From Anaerolineales bacterium (GTDB lineage Bacteria > Chloroflexota > Anaerolineae > Anaerolineales > Villigracilaceae), in assembly GCA_028689195.1 (NCBI GenBank), contig JAQTWR010000024.1, positions 1 through 14,497 of the forward strand: a stretch of DNA of 14,497 nucleotides, written 5' to 3'. How positions within the stretch are numbered: the first letter of the stretch is position 1; every line of letters starts with the position of its first letter. The translations under genes were made by a program, and so were the position numbers. Below, one piece after another: positions 1-6,480 of the stretch. The notes under the pieces are model-generated. The model searched no databases. It had not been told where the DNA came from and worked only from the letters and a program-made list of their open reading frames with translations.

Positions 1-4
1 TCTT

Positions 5-967
5 GTGGATAAATGGTTCGCGGAAAATACCTTCCACGCCGACGAATTCAAACATTTGGACGAACTGGTCGAATTGAAAAAGAAACAAGGCGCGACCATC
101 AGCCTTGCCCTGCCCGCGTTGAATGAAGAAGCGACGGTGGGAAAAGTTATCAAGATGATGAAAAGCGAGTTGATGGAAAAGTTTCCGCTGCTCGACGAGA
201 TTGTGCTGCTCGATTCGGATTCCGCCGACCGCACGCGCGAAATCGCCGAGGCGGAAGGCGTGCCAGTTTACATCCATCAACAACTGCTTGAAAGGCTCGG
301 CGCGCGGCGCGGAAAAGGCGAAGCGTTGTGGAAGAGTCTGCTCGTTACGCGCGGCGACATCATCGTGTGGATAGATACCGACATCGTGAATATTCATCCG
401 CGATTTGTGTACGGCATCATCGCCCCGCTTTTGTTGAATCAACAGGTGCAATTTGTCAAAGGCTTTTACCGCAGACCGTTGAAGGTCGGCGAAAAAATGC
501 AGGCGGGCGGCGGCGGGCGCGTAACCGAGTTGACGGCGCGTCCGTTGCTAAACCTGTTTTACCCCGAACTTTCGGGCGTTGTCCAGCCGCTTTCGGGCGA
601 ATACGCGGGCAGGCGCGAGGCGTTGGAACGCGCAACCTTCTATTCGGGGTATGGCGTCGAGACGGGGCTGCTGATTGATATTTACGAGCGTTATGGGTTG
701 AACGCCATCGCGCAGGTTGACCTGCTCGAACGTATCCATCACAACCAGCCGCTGGAGGCGTTGAGCAAAATGTCCTTCGCCATCATTCAAACGGTCATTC
801 GAAAATTGGAAAGCCGTTTTGGGGGCGCCGTGCTTGAAGACGTGAATCGTTCGATGAAGATGATTCGTCACAACGCAAACGGATATTATCTCGACGTTGA
901 AGAGATCGCCGAACGCGAACGCCCGCCGATGATTGAAGTGCGGGAATATCTGGAGCGAAAGCGATGA
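5..967 (+). CDS. gpgS: Glucosyl-3-phosphoglycerate synthase (GT81 family), possibly missing a few N-terminal codons
   Basis: The enzyme moves glucose from an NDP-glucose onto 3-phosphoglycerate, giving glucosyl-3-phosphoglycerate, the first step to glucosylglycerate. The 320-residue product matches the mycobacterial GpgS pattern in order: LPALNEEAT nucleotide-sugar site (36-44), DSDSADRT (70-77), RRGKGEALW (101-109), metal-binding DxD in WIDTDI (D124, D126), GGGRVTELTARPLL (169-182), PLSGEYAGRRE (195-205), GYGVETG (215-221) and ERIHHNQPL (242-250). H245 aligns with the active-site histidine known in the Mycobacterium tuberculosis enzyme. It is cytoplasmic, with no signal peptide. The GTG at 5 is the first possible start, but the reading frame stays open to the window edge, so the true start may lie just upstream. 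It overlaps the next gene by 4 bases (ATGA), which implies translational coupling. Mannosyl-3-phosphoglycerate synthase is the main alternative; the motif set favours the glucosyl enzyme. Confidence 0.9.
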   Translation: MDKWFAENTFHADEFKHLDELVELKKKQGATISLALPALNEEATVGKVIKMMKSELMEKFPLLDEIVLLDSDSADRTREIAEAEGVPVYIHQQLLERLGARRGKGEALWKSLLVTRGDIIVWIDTDIVNIHPRFVYGIIAPLLLNQQVQFVKGFYRRPLKVGEKMQAGGGGRVTELTARPLLNLFYPELSGVVQPLSGEYAGRREALERATFYSGYGVETGLLIDIYERYGLNAIAQVDLLERIHHNQPLEALSKMSFAIIQTVIRKLESRFGGAVLEDVNRSMKMIRHNANGYYLDVEEIAERERPPMIEVREYLERKR

Positions 968-1527
968 CGGAATTTTGGTTAATTCGTCACGGGCAAACGG
1001 ATTGGAATTCAACAGGCAGGTGGCAGGGACAATCTCCCGACGCGCCCGCGCTCAACGACGCGGGATTTGCCCAGGCGCTTGCCCTGCGCGATCAATTACC
1101 CGACGCGGATTTTTCCGCCATTTATAGCAGCGACCTGCTCCGCGCGAAACAGACCGCCGAGTTGGTCGCCGCCCCCTTGAATTTGACCGTTGTCCTCGAT
1201 TCTCGTTTGCGCGAGATGAATCTCGGCGCGTGGGAGGGGATGCTCTCCGACGATATTCAGGCGCAGTATCCGCGCGAACTCGAGGCGCGCAAACAAAATC
1301 CGTTTGAGGCGCGCGCGCCGCAGGGAGAATCTCCGCGCGAGGTCGCGCAGCGCGTCATCGCGGCGGCGGATGAAATCGCGGCGCGGCATCCAAATCAATC
1401 TGTGTTGATTGTTTCGCATGGGGTTTCGCTGGCTATCATCCTCTGCCGCGCGCGTGAAATTCCTTTGGATAAGGTGTATGAAAATATTCCCGAAAACGCA
1501 AAACCGTATCGCGCGAAGTGGAAATGA
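964..1527 (+). CDS. Histidine phosphatase, probable glucosyl-3-phosphoglycerate phosphatase
   Basis: A 187-residue member of the histidine phosphatase (phosphoglycerate mutase-like) superfamily. The catalytic motif RHGQT is at 8-12 with phospho-accepting H9. A second arginine sits in SDLLRAKQT (R60), the acid/base glutamate in REMNLGAWEG (E84), and the second histidine in SHG (151-153). The early stretch RHGQTDWN...WQGQ resembles mycobacterial GpgP, which is also a histidine phosphatase. Because the start lies inside the gpgS stop as ATGA, I infer that it removes the phosphate from glucosyl-3-phosphoglycerate to give glucosylglycerate. Sequence alone cannot exclude alpha-ribazole phosphatase, a broad sugar phosphatase or a cofactor-dependent mutase. 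The superfamily assignment is secure; the substrate rests on context. Confidence 0.85.
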   Translation: MTEFWLIRHGQTDWNSTGRWQGQSPDAPALNDAGFAQALALRDQLPDADFSAIYSSDLLRAKQTAELVAAPLNLTVVLDSRLREMNLGAWEGMLSDDIQAQYPRELEARKQNPFEARAPQGESPREVAQRVIAAADEIAARHPNQSVLIVSHGVSLAIILCRAREIPLDKVYENIPENAKPYRAKWK

Positions 1528-1545
1528 AAATGAAATTCTTTGGGT

Positions 1546-1551
1546 TATACT
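1546..1551 (+). promoter_or_regulatory. Possible -10 box upstream of the CBS-domain gene
   Basis: TATACT lies 31 bases before the ATG at 1583, in the short AT-rich gap after the phosphatase gene. No convincing -35 box is visible, so this may be a weak internal promoter or chance. A ribosome-binding site, GGAG, follows at 1574-1577. Confidence 0.25.
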
Positions 1552-1582
1552 TTCAAAATTCAATAACCAGTTTGGAGATTCT

Positions 1583-2041
1583 ATGAACGTAAAGTCATGT
1601 ATGAAGCAGCATGTGGTTTCAATACCGGCGTCTACGCCGATACGCGACGCCGCCGCAATTATCGTCAAGAAACACATCGGCTTGCTGCCCGTTGTGGATA
1701 AAAATGATTTGCCTGTGGGCATCATCGGTTTGCGCGACCTGCTCAAACTTGAAATGCCAGATTTCATCAACTTTGTCGCGGATGTGGATTTTGTCCACGA
1801 TTTTGGCGCGGTGGAAGATACGCGTCCGCCCGCGAGGACGTTGGATAGATCCGTAAAATCCATCATGCAGCCGATTATCACGGTCGAAGAGGATTGCGGT
1901 CTTCTGCGCGCGTATGCCCTGATGTTGCAGCAAAACCTGCATGATATGCCCGTCGTATCCAAAGAAGGAAAATTGATCGGCATCGCCTCGCGCGTGGATA
2001 TTGGCAGCGCCATCCTCTCGACATGGGCAAAGGTGGAATGA
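1583..2041 (+). CDS. Two-CBS-domain regulatory protein
   Basis: A 152-residue soluble protein made almost only of two CBS domains. The first spans about 1-57 (MKQHVVSIP...HIGLLPVVDKNDLPVGIIGLRDLL). A linker of about 30 residues, longer than usual, follows at 58-88. The second domain spans about 90-148 (VKSIMQPIITVEE...HDMPVVSKEGKLIGIASRVDI). Paired CBS domains usually bind adenine nucleotides and switch a partner protein; no catalytic domain is attached. The ATG at 1583 is chosen because GGAG lies 5 bases upstream and the protein begins exactly at the domain; the frame stays open further upstream without domain homology. Its stop overlaps the start of the downstream permease gene, so I infer that it regulates that transporter or senses energy state for the cluster. 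The ligand is unknown. Confidence 0.85.
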   Translation: MNVKSCMKQHVVSIPASTPIRDAAAIIVKKHIGLLPVVDKNDLPVGIIGLRDLLKLEMPDFINFVADVDFVHDFGAVEDTRPPARTLDRSVKSIMQPIITVEEDCGLLRAYALMLQQNLHDMPVVSKEGKLIGIASRVDIGSAILSTWAKVE

Positions 2042-3330
2042 TGACTTTGTTTCCTGTCATTGTTTCCAGTCTTATCTTTGCCGGGTGTCTTGCCCTCATC
2101 TTTTCCGAGAAGGTCAATCGCTCCATTGTCGCCATTGCCGGGTCGGTTCTTATGATCGGCGCGGGGAAGATATTTGGTTTTTATTCGGAAGAAGCCGCCG
2201 TCTCGGCGATTGATTTCAATACGCTCGGACTCTTGATGGGCATGATGATCCTCGTCGCCATGCTCGAGCCGACGGGATTTTTTGAATACCTTGCGGTGCT
2301 TGCCGCGCGCGCTTCAAAAGGCAAACCCATTCGCTTGTTTATCCTGCTTGGCGTGATTACGACGGTTCTCTCCATGTTTCTGGATAACGTCACCACAGTC
2401 GTTTTGATTGCGCCCGTTACCATCCTCATCAGCGAAATCCTCGGCGTGAGCGCGCTTCCGTATCTTGTGGCGGAGGCGTTATTATCCAATACGGGCGGCG
2501 TGGCGACGCTGGTTGGCGATCCGCCCAACGTGTTGATCGGTTCGGCGGCGGGACTGTCGTTCAATGATTTTCTTGTATATTCCCTTCCCATTGTTCTTGT
2601 CTCATGGGCGGGCGCGCTCTTATTGCTGCAATACCTTTTCAAAAAGGAATTATCTAAACGCCCGCGCAGAAGCAAAGCCGTGATGAAACTCAACCCCGCG
2701 GAAACGTTCAATCAGCCCGAAACCGCGCGCAAAGTTTTAATCGTGCTTGGCGGGGCGGTCTTGTTTTTCTTTGTGCATCACCTGCTGCATATCCAGCCGT
2801 CTTTTGTCGCGTTAAGCGCCGCGGCGGTCGCGCTGATTTGGGTGCAGCCTGATATTCATGAAGTGTTGAAAAAAGTGGAATGGAGCGTGCTGCTCTTCTT
2901 CGGCGCGCTGTTTATCATGGTCGGAGGTTTGGAACATTCAGGCGCGCTGGAGATGGTTGTCGGCGTATTTGAAAGTATGTCCGCAATTCCTCCCGTTCTG
3001 TTTGGCGTTATTATTATTTGGGTCGTTGCGATACTCTCCGCTATTGTGGATAACGTGCCAATTACCATCGCGCTGATTCCGGTGATTAAAGGTTTGGGCG
3101 AAGCAGGCATGGACGTTACGCCGCTTTGGTGGGCGCTGGCGTTCGGCGCGGGCTTCGGCGGCAACGGAACGATTATCGGCTCCACCGCAAATATTATCGT
3201 CGCTACGCTTTCGGAGAAGACGCGCACGCCCATCACGGCGGCGTTGTGGATGAAGCGCGGCTTGCCCGTCATGCTGACCACATGCGCCATCGCGAGCATT
3301 TTGTACGCGATTATCTACCGATGGTTATAA
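2041..3330 (+). CDS. ArsB/SLC13-type (ion transporter superfamily) permease
   Basis: A polytopic inner-membrane protein of about 429 residues with roughly ten to twelve hydrophobic helices. It has the two inverted halves typical of the ArsB/NhaD/SLC13/P-protein group. The halves repeat a helix motif (LDNVTTVVL near 114 and VDNVPITIAL near 316) and a re-entrant-loop motif (NTGGVATLVGDPPNVLIGS near 150 and GAGFGGNGTIIGSTANIIV near 369). A charged cytoplasmic loop near 200-230 separates the halves. The substrate could be Na+/H+, dicarboxylate, arsenite or another anion; no arsenic genes are nearby. ATGs occur at 2023, 2038 and 2041. I prefer 2041 because AAAGGTGG (2029-2036) is then correctly spaced, and the gene overlaps the CBS stop either way. 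The CBS partner suggests nucleotide-dependent control. Confidence 0.85.
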   Translation: MTLFPVIVSSLIFAGCLALIFSEKVNRSIVAIAGSVLMIGAGKIFGFYSEEAAVSAIDFNTLGLLMGMMILVAMLEPTGFFEYLAVLAARASKGKPIRLFILLGVITTVLSMFLDNVTTVVLIAPVTILISEILGVSALPYLVAEALLSNTGGVATLVGDPPNVLIGSAAGLSFNDFLVYSLPIVLVSWAGALLLLQYLFKKELSKRPRRSKAVMKLNPAETFNQPETARKVLIVLGGAVLFFFVHHLLHIQPSFVALSAAAVALIWVQPDIHEVLKKVEWSVLLFFGALFIMVGGLEHSGALEMVVGVFESMSAIPPVLFGVIIIWVVAILSAIVDNVPITIALIPVIKGLGEAGMDVTPLWWALAFGAGFGGNGTIIGSTANIIVATLSEKTRTPITAALWMKRGLPVMLTTCAIASILYAIIYRWL

Positions 3331-3331
3331 T
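3326..3331 (+). promoter_or_regulatory. Possible -10 box for the c-di-AMP receptor genes
   Basis: A perfect TATAAT overlaps the permease stop codon, 60 bases before the next ATG. The TTGTAC at 3301 is a poor -35 with 19-base spacing. The overlap with coding sequence makes a chance match possible. Confidence 0.25.
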
Positions 3332-3391
3332 CTGATTCTACGCGCGCCCAATCATATCGAGACAGGCGCTTGAATATAAAGGAGAGCGAAC

Positions 3392-3724
3392 ATGGATAAT
3401 ATCCGTTTGTTGTTGGTGGCGGTCATTCAAGACCAGGACCTCGACGCCGCCGCGAAAGCGCTGCAGGAGATCGGCGCGTCCTCTACTTATTTATCCAGTT
3501 CCGGCGGATTTCTAGGAAGGCGCAACGCCATGCTGCTCGTCGGCTTGCCCGTCGAAAAAGAAGAGGCTGCCTTAGCGGCGCTGCATGACGCCTGCCGCCA
3601 GCGCATCGAATATATGACGCTTCCGCTGGAAGGCTCTCCCATGCCCATGCCTGCGCCCGTGCCCGTCACCGTCGGCGGCGCGACGGTTTTTGCCTTGCCT
3701 GTGGAAAGATTTGAACAGATATAA
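3392..3724 (+). CDS. PII-like cyclic-di-AMP receptor (DarA/PstA family), full length
   Basis: A 110-residue cytoplasmic protein, the normal length for DarA/PstA (DUF970), a PII-like trimer that binds c-di-AMP between subunits. The N-terminal strand RLLLVAVIQDQD (5-16) is typical. The ligand loop SSSGGFLGRRN (35-45) keeps GGF, L and N. The C-terminal signature GATVFALPVERFEQI fills 96-110. The central loop is rich in proline and methionine (82-91). The first half of the ligand loop is divergent: STYLSSS replaces the usual R-x-T-x-L-A-S-T. GGAG at 3381-3384 lies 7 bases before the ATG. It is followed by a shorter paralogue. Family membership is strong; whether it still binds c-di-AMP is not settled by sequence. 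Confidence 0.88.
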   Translation: MDNIRLLLVAVIQDQDLDAAAKALQEIGASSTYLSSSGGFLGRRNAMLLVGLPVEKEEAALAALHDACRQRIEYMTLPLEGSPMPMPAPVPVTVGGATVFALPVERFEQI

Positions 3725-3734
3725 ATCATACATG

Positions 3735-3769
3735 CGTCATTGCGAAGCAATCTCAGGTTCGCAATGACG
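3735..3769 (+). repeat. Small palindromic repeat between the two c-di-AMP receptor genes
   Basis: Arms of 12 bases, CGTCATTGCGAA (3735-3746) and TTCGCAATGACG (3758-3769), are perfect inverted copies around an 11-base loop. No T-run follows, so it is not a standard terminator. The core looks like a CGTCATTGCGA palindrome that recurs in many bacterial genomes and, when wrongly translated, gives peptides starting RHCE. As RNA it would form a stable hairpin that could protect or separate the two messages. Confidence 0.7.
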
Positions 3770-3796
3770 GCAATTGATTAATGAGGAGAAGCCATT

Positions 3797-4057
3797 ATGA
3801 AAATGATGATCATCATCGTCAAAGATAACGACGCCGATACGCTCACGCAGTCTTTTACCGCCGAAAATTTCCGCGTTACGCGTGTCGCTTCGACGGGAGG
3901 TTTTATGCGCAGCGGCGTCGTCACCATGCTGCTCGGCGTGGAAGACGATCAAGTAGACGCGGCGATTCAGGTTGCGCGTAATTCGCTTCCGCCAAAGGAC
4001 GATAAAAAATGCGCCACGCTTTTCGTCATCCCCGTTCAGCGTTTTGAACAGGTGTAG
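3797..4057 (+). CDS. Shortened PII-like cyclic-di-AMP receptor paralogue (DarA/PstA family)
   Basis: An 86-residue protein clearly related to the gene before it but about 24 residues shorter. The large loop between the second helix and the final strand has shrunk to SLPPKDDKKC (63-72). It keeps the classic first half of the ligand loop, RVTRVASTGGFMRSG (26-40), and the C-terminal signature ATLFVIPVQRFEQV (73-86). It has lost the asparagine after the loop, with VV replacing the N found in the longer paralogue. GAGGAG at 3782-3787 is a strong ribosome-binding site. An intrinsic terminator follows 20 bases after the stop, so this is the last gene of the block. It is probably a PII-like sensor; the ligand is inferred from the family. 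Confidence 0.85.
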   Translation: MKMMIIIVKDNDADTLTQSFTAENFRVTRVASTGGFMRSGVVTMLLGVEDDQVDAAIQVARNSLPPKDDKKCATLFVIPVQRFEQV

Positions 4058-4076
4058 AACAATATTGACGTTGCGT

Positions 4077-4112
4077 AAAGCGCCTCGGGATTTTTCCAGA
4101 GGCGCTTTTTTT
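4077..4112 (+). terminator. Intrinsic terminator after the c-di-AMP receptor genes
   Basis: A perfect 10-bp stem, AAAGCGCCTC (4077-4086) with GAGGCGCTTT (4099-4108), closes a 12-base loop and runs straight into seven T residues (4106-4112). This is a textbook rho-independent terminator, and it separates the upstream cluster from the phosphohexomutase gene. Confidence 0.92.
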
Positions 4113-4116
4113 CGGG

Positions 4117-4125
4117 TGATATAAT
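4117..4125 (+). promoter_or_regulatory. Extended -10 promoter for the phosphohexomutase gene
   Basis: TGATATAAT carries a perfect -10 box (4120-4125) and the TG of an extended -10. The -35 position would fall inside the terminator stem and shows no consensus, as is normal for extended -10 promoters. The predicted start near 4132 would leave a leader of about 20 bases containing GGAG at 4142-4145. Confidence 0.65.
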
Positions 4126-4152
4126 TTGAAATATCATTTATGGAGAAATCAC

Positions 4153-5583
4153 ATGGCACATAAAATAAAATTCGGTACAGACGGCTGGCGCGGAGTCATT
4201 GCAGAAGATTACACCTTTGACAACGTCCGTCGCTGCGCGCAGGGCTTTGCCGCATATATGCTTTCGCAGGGAAAAAAGGGCGAGTGGGTGATCGTCGGGC
4301 ATGATAAGCGCTTTAGCAGCGAGCACTTCGCCGCCGCAGTTGCAGAGGTGTTGGCGGGCAACGGCTTGAAAGTTTACCTGACCGACGGCGCGACTCCCAC
4401 GCCCGTCATCGCTTACGCGGTGGTGGATAAAAAAGCCGCGGGCGCGGTTAACATTACCGCGAGTCACAACCCGCCGACGGATAACGGTTTCAAGGTCCGC
4501 AATTCGACCGGCGGCGCGATAGACCCCGAAGGATTGCTGCAAATCGAAGCCAGCATTCCCGATTCGATTGACGACGTAAAACGCAAAAACTATAAAGAAG
4601 CGGAAGCCGCAGGCGAAATCGTCAAATTCGACGCGGCGACTCCGTACATCGAGCATTTGACCCGCGACGGTTTAATTGACTTGCAGCCGATCAAAGACGC
4701 GGGCTTGACCGTAGTCGCAGACGTGATGTGGGGGAATGGCGCGGGTTGGTTTACGCGCCTGCTCGCGGGCGGAAAGACCCGCGTGATAGAAATTCACAAC
4801 GAGCGCAATCCATCCTTCCCTGAGATGAAACGCCCCGAACCCATCCGCCCGAATATTGACGTGGGCTTGAAAGCGACTGTGGATAACAAAGCCGATGTGC
4901 TGCTTATCACCGACGGCGACGCCGACCGCTGCGGCATTGGCGACGAGAACGGCGAGTTCATCAATCAATTGCGCGTGTTTGGCTTGCTCGCGTATTACCT
5001 GCTTGAAGTTCGCGGCGAGCGCGGCGATATTGTGAAGACTCTTTCCACGACAAATATGTTGAATAAACTTGGCGAAATTTACGGCGTGCCCGTTCACGAA
5101 ACCGGCGTAGGATTCAAATTCGTCGCGCCGAAGATGACCGAGACCAACGCGCTTATCGGCGGCGAGGAAAGCGGCGGCTACGCCTTCCGCGGAAACGTCC
5201 CCGAACGCGATGGAATCCTCGCGGGCTTGTATATGCTCGACCTGATGGTGAAGACCGGCAAGAAGCCGACGGAATTGCTCAAAGATTTGTTCGAGAAAGT
5301 CGGCGGCGAATATTTCTACGACCGCGTGGATAGTCCCTTCAGCGGCGACGCCGAAGCCCGCAAGCAGATCATCCGCGATAATAATCCCAAGACGCTTGGC
5401 GGTCTGAAAGTGACCGAACTCGTCACGGTGGATGGTTTCCAATTCAAAATGGAAGACGGCGGCTGGATGTTGATTCGCTTTAGCGGCACAGAACCCATTC
5501 TCCGCGTGTATTGCGAAACGCGCCACGCGGATAAGGTCCAAGCCATTTTGCAAGACGGTTTGAAGGTTGCGGGAATAAATTAG
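4153..5583 (+). CDS. Phosphoglucomutase/phosphomannomutase family alpha-D-phosphohexomutase
   Basis: A 476-residue cytoplasmic enzyme that interconverts hexose 1- and 6-phosphates. All four active-site loops are present: the phosphoserine loop TASHNP with S104, the Mg-binding loop DGDADR (254-259), the sugar-specificity loop GEESGG (337-342) and the phosphate loop RFSGTEP (442-448). The N-terminus FGTDGWRG (7-14) is standard. The ATG at 4153 is chosen over an in-frame ATG at 4126 because GGAG (4142-4145) is correctly spaced and the family begins there. GEESGG fits glucose/mannose substrates better than glucosamine, but GlmM-like activity cannot be excluded. Glucose-1-phosphate from this enzyme could feed the NDP-glucose used by GpgS upstream. 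Confidence 0.9.
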   Translation: MAHKIKFGTDGWRGVIAEDYTFDNVRRCAQGFAAYMLSQGKKGEWVIVGHDKRFSSEHFAAAVAEVLAGNGLKVYLTDGATPTPVIAYAVVDKKAAGAVNITASHNPPTDNGFKVRNSTGGAIDPEGLLQIEASIPDSIDDVKRKNYKEAEAAGEIVKFDAATPYIEHLTRDGLIDLQPIKDAGLTVVADVMWGNGAGWFTRLLAGGKTRVIEIHNERNPSFPEMKRPEPIRPNIDVGLKATVDNKADVLLITDGDADRCGIGDENGEFINQLRVFGLLAYYLLEVRGERGDIVKTLSTTNMLNKLGEIYGVPVHETGVGFKFVAPKMTETNALIGGEESGGYAFRGNVPERDGILAGLYMLDLMVKTGKKPTELLKDLFEKVGGEYFYDRVDSPFSGDAEARKQIIRDNNPKTLGGLKVTELVTVDGFQFKMEDGGWMLIRFSGTEPILRVYCETRHADKVQAILQDGLKVAGIN

Positions 5584-5584
5584 C

Positions 5585-5657
5585 GTGTCAAGTGTTTCAG
5601 TGTCAGGCGTCAAGTAGACGTTTGACCACATGATGCCTGACACTTGGAACTTGACGC
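5585..5657. repeat. Inverted pair of 7-bp-period repeats
   Basis: The gap between the mutase stop and the TatD start is filled by copies of a seven-base unit close to GTGTCAA/GCGTCAA on the left and their inverse on the right. The best paired segments are AGTGTCAGGC (5599-5608) with GCCTGACACT (5635-5644), and GTCAAG (5587-5592) with CTTGAC (5650-5655). The whole could form an imperfect hairpin about 70 bases long. It runs directly into the GTG start of the next gene. The same unit recurs at 9935. Confidence 0.7.
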
Positions 5658-6479
5658 GTGAAACTGACCGACACCCATTGCCATCTCGATTATCACAAAT
5701 TCAACGCCGACCGCGCGGAGGTGATTTTGCGCGCAAAGGATTCGGGGGTGGATAAAATACTGATCCCCGGACTCCACCACAGGTCAAGCGCAGACGCGGT
5801 ACGGCTGGCAGAATCAAATTGGGGGGTGTACGCGGCTGTGGGGTTTCATCCAACCGACTTAAATGAATTCAATCTGCAGACGTTTGAAAAAATAAAAAAA
5901 CTCGCGCTTCATCCCAAAGTGGTTGCGGTCGGCGAGATTGGGTTGGATTATTATTGGGTGAAAGATTCAAACGAGCGCGCCGCGCAGCGCGAGAAATTAA
6001 AAGAACAACTTGCGTTTGCAAAAGAAATCAACAAACCCGTCATCCTGCACATGCGCGAGGAAAACGACGAATGGTTTGGCGCGGCTTCTGTAGACTTGCT
6101 GGAAATACTGAGCGGGTGGCAAAATAGTTTGAGCGGCTCGCTGAAAGAAAACCCCGGCGTGTTACACTCGTTTAACGGAACGCTCGAAACCGCGCAAAAA
6201 GCGCTGGCGTTGAATTTTTACATCGGCGTTACGGGACCCGTCACTTATCCAAAGGCGGAACAAAAGCGCGAGGTCGTCAAGCGATTGCCCCTTGCCAAAT
6301 TACTCATTGAAACCGATTCCCCTTTTCTGCCGCCCGCGCCATATCGCGGAAAACGCAACGAACCTGCCTATGTCGCGCATATTGCTGATAAAATAGCAGA
6401 AATCCATTCCAAAAGCCCTGCGGAGATCGCCGACTTTACGACCGCAAACGCGGCGCGGCTCTTCGCATGGGGAGACTGA
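5658..6479 (+). CDS. tatD: TatD-family metal-dependent hydrolase (deoxyribonuclease type)
   Basis: A 273-residue member of the TatD family, TIM-barrel hydrolases with 3'-5' exonuclease or repair-type DNase activity. The metal ligands are all visible: HxH in DTHCHLD (H7, H9), E93 in GEIGLDYYW, H131 in ILHMR, H160 in VLHSF, and D210 in LLIETDSPFLPP. Length and motif order are normal; a small insertion around 135-155 (EENDEWFG...GWQNSLSGSLKENPG) lengthens one loop. The start is GTG at 5658, the only candidate near the conserved N-terminus. It directly abuts a repeat element and has only a weak ribosome-binding site. One base separates its stop from the next start codon, so the two genes are probably cotranscribed. 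Confidence 0.92.
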   Translation: MKLTDTHCHLDYHKFNADRAEVILRAKDSGVDKILIPGLHHRSSADAVRLAESNWGVYAAVGFHPTDLNEFNLQTFEKIKKLALHPKVVAVGEIGLDYYWVKDSNERAAQREKLKEQLAFAKEINKPVILHMREENDEWFGAASVDLLEILSGWQNSLSGSLKENPGVLHSFNGTLETAQKALALNFYIGVTGPVTYPKAEQKREVVKRLPLAKLLIETDSPFLPPAPYRGKRNEPAYVAHIADKIAEIHSKSPAEIADFTTANAARLFAWGD

Positions 6480-6480
6480 T

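Noticed and set aside
1096..2013. Long minus-strand open frame opposite the phosphatase and CBS genes
   Set aside because: It spans parts of two well-supported genes and their gap, and its product is rich in Arg/Ile with no recognisable domain. It is a GC-driven shadow.
2041..3330. Arsenite efflux gene arsB
   Set aside because: The fold is shared, but there are no ars genes nearby, and the partner is a CBS protein, so a specific arsenic role is unsupported.
3735..3769. Rho-independent terminator between the two receptor genes
   Set aside because: The stem is strong but no T-run follows, and the next gene has its own strong ribosome-binding site in the same orientation.
5..4057. Anti-phage defence system based on cyclic nucleotides
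   Set aside because: The c-di-AMP receptors are housekeeping-type PII-like proteins; no nucleotidyltransferase, nuclease or pore-type effector lies beside them.
4672..5643. 323-codon minus-strand open frame opposite the phosphohexomutase
   Set aside because: The plus strand encodes a complete enzyme with all catalytic loops; the opposite frame has no motifs and runs into a repeat.
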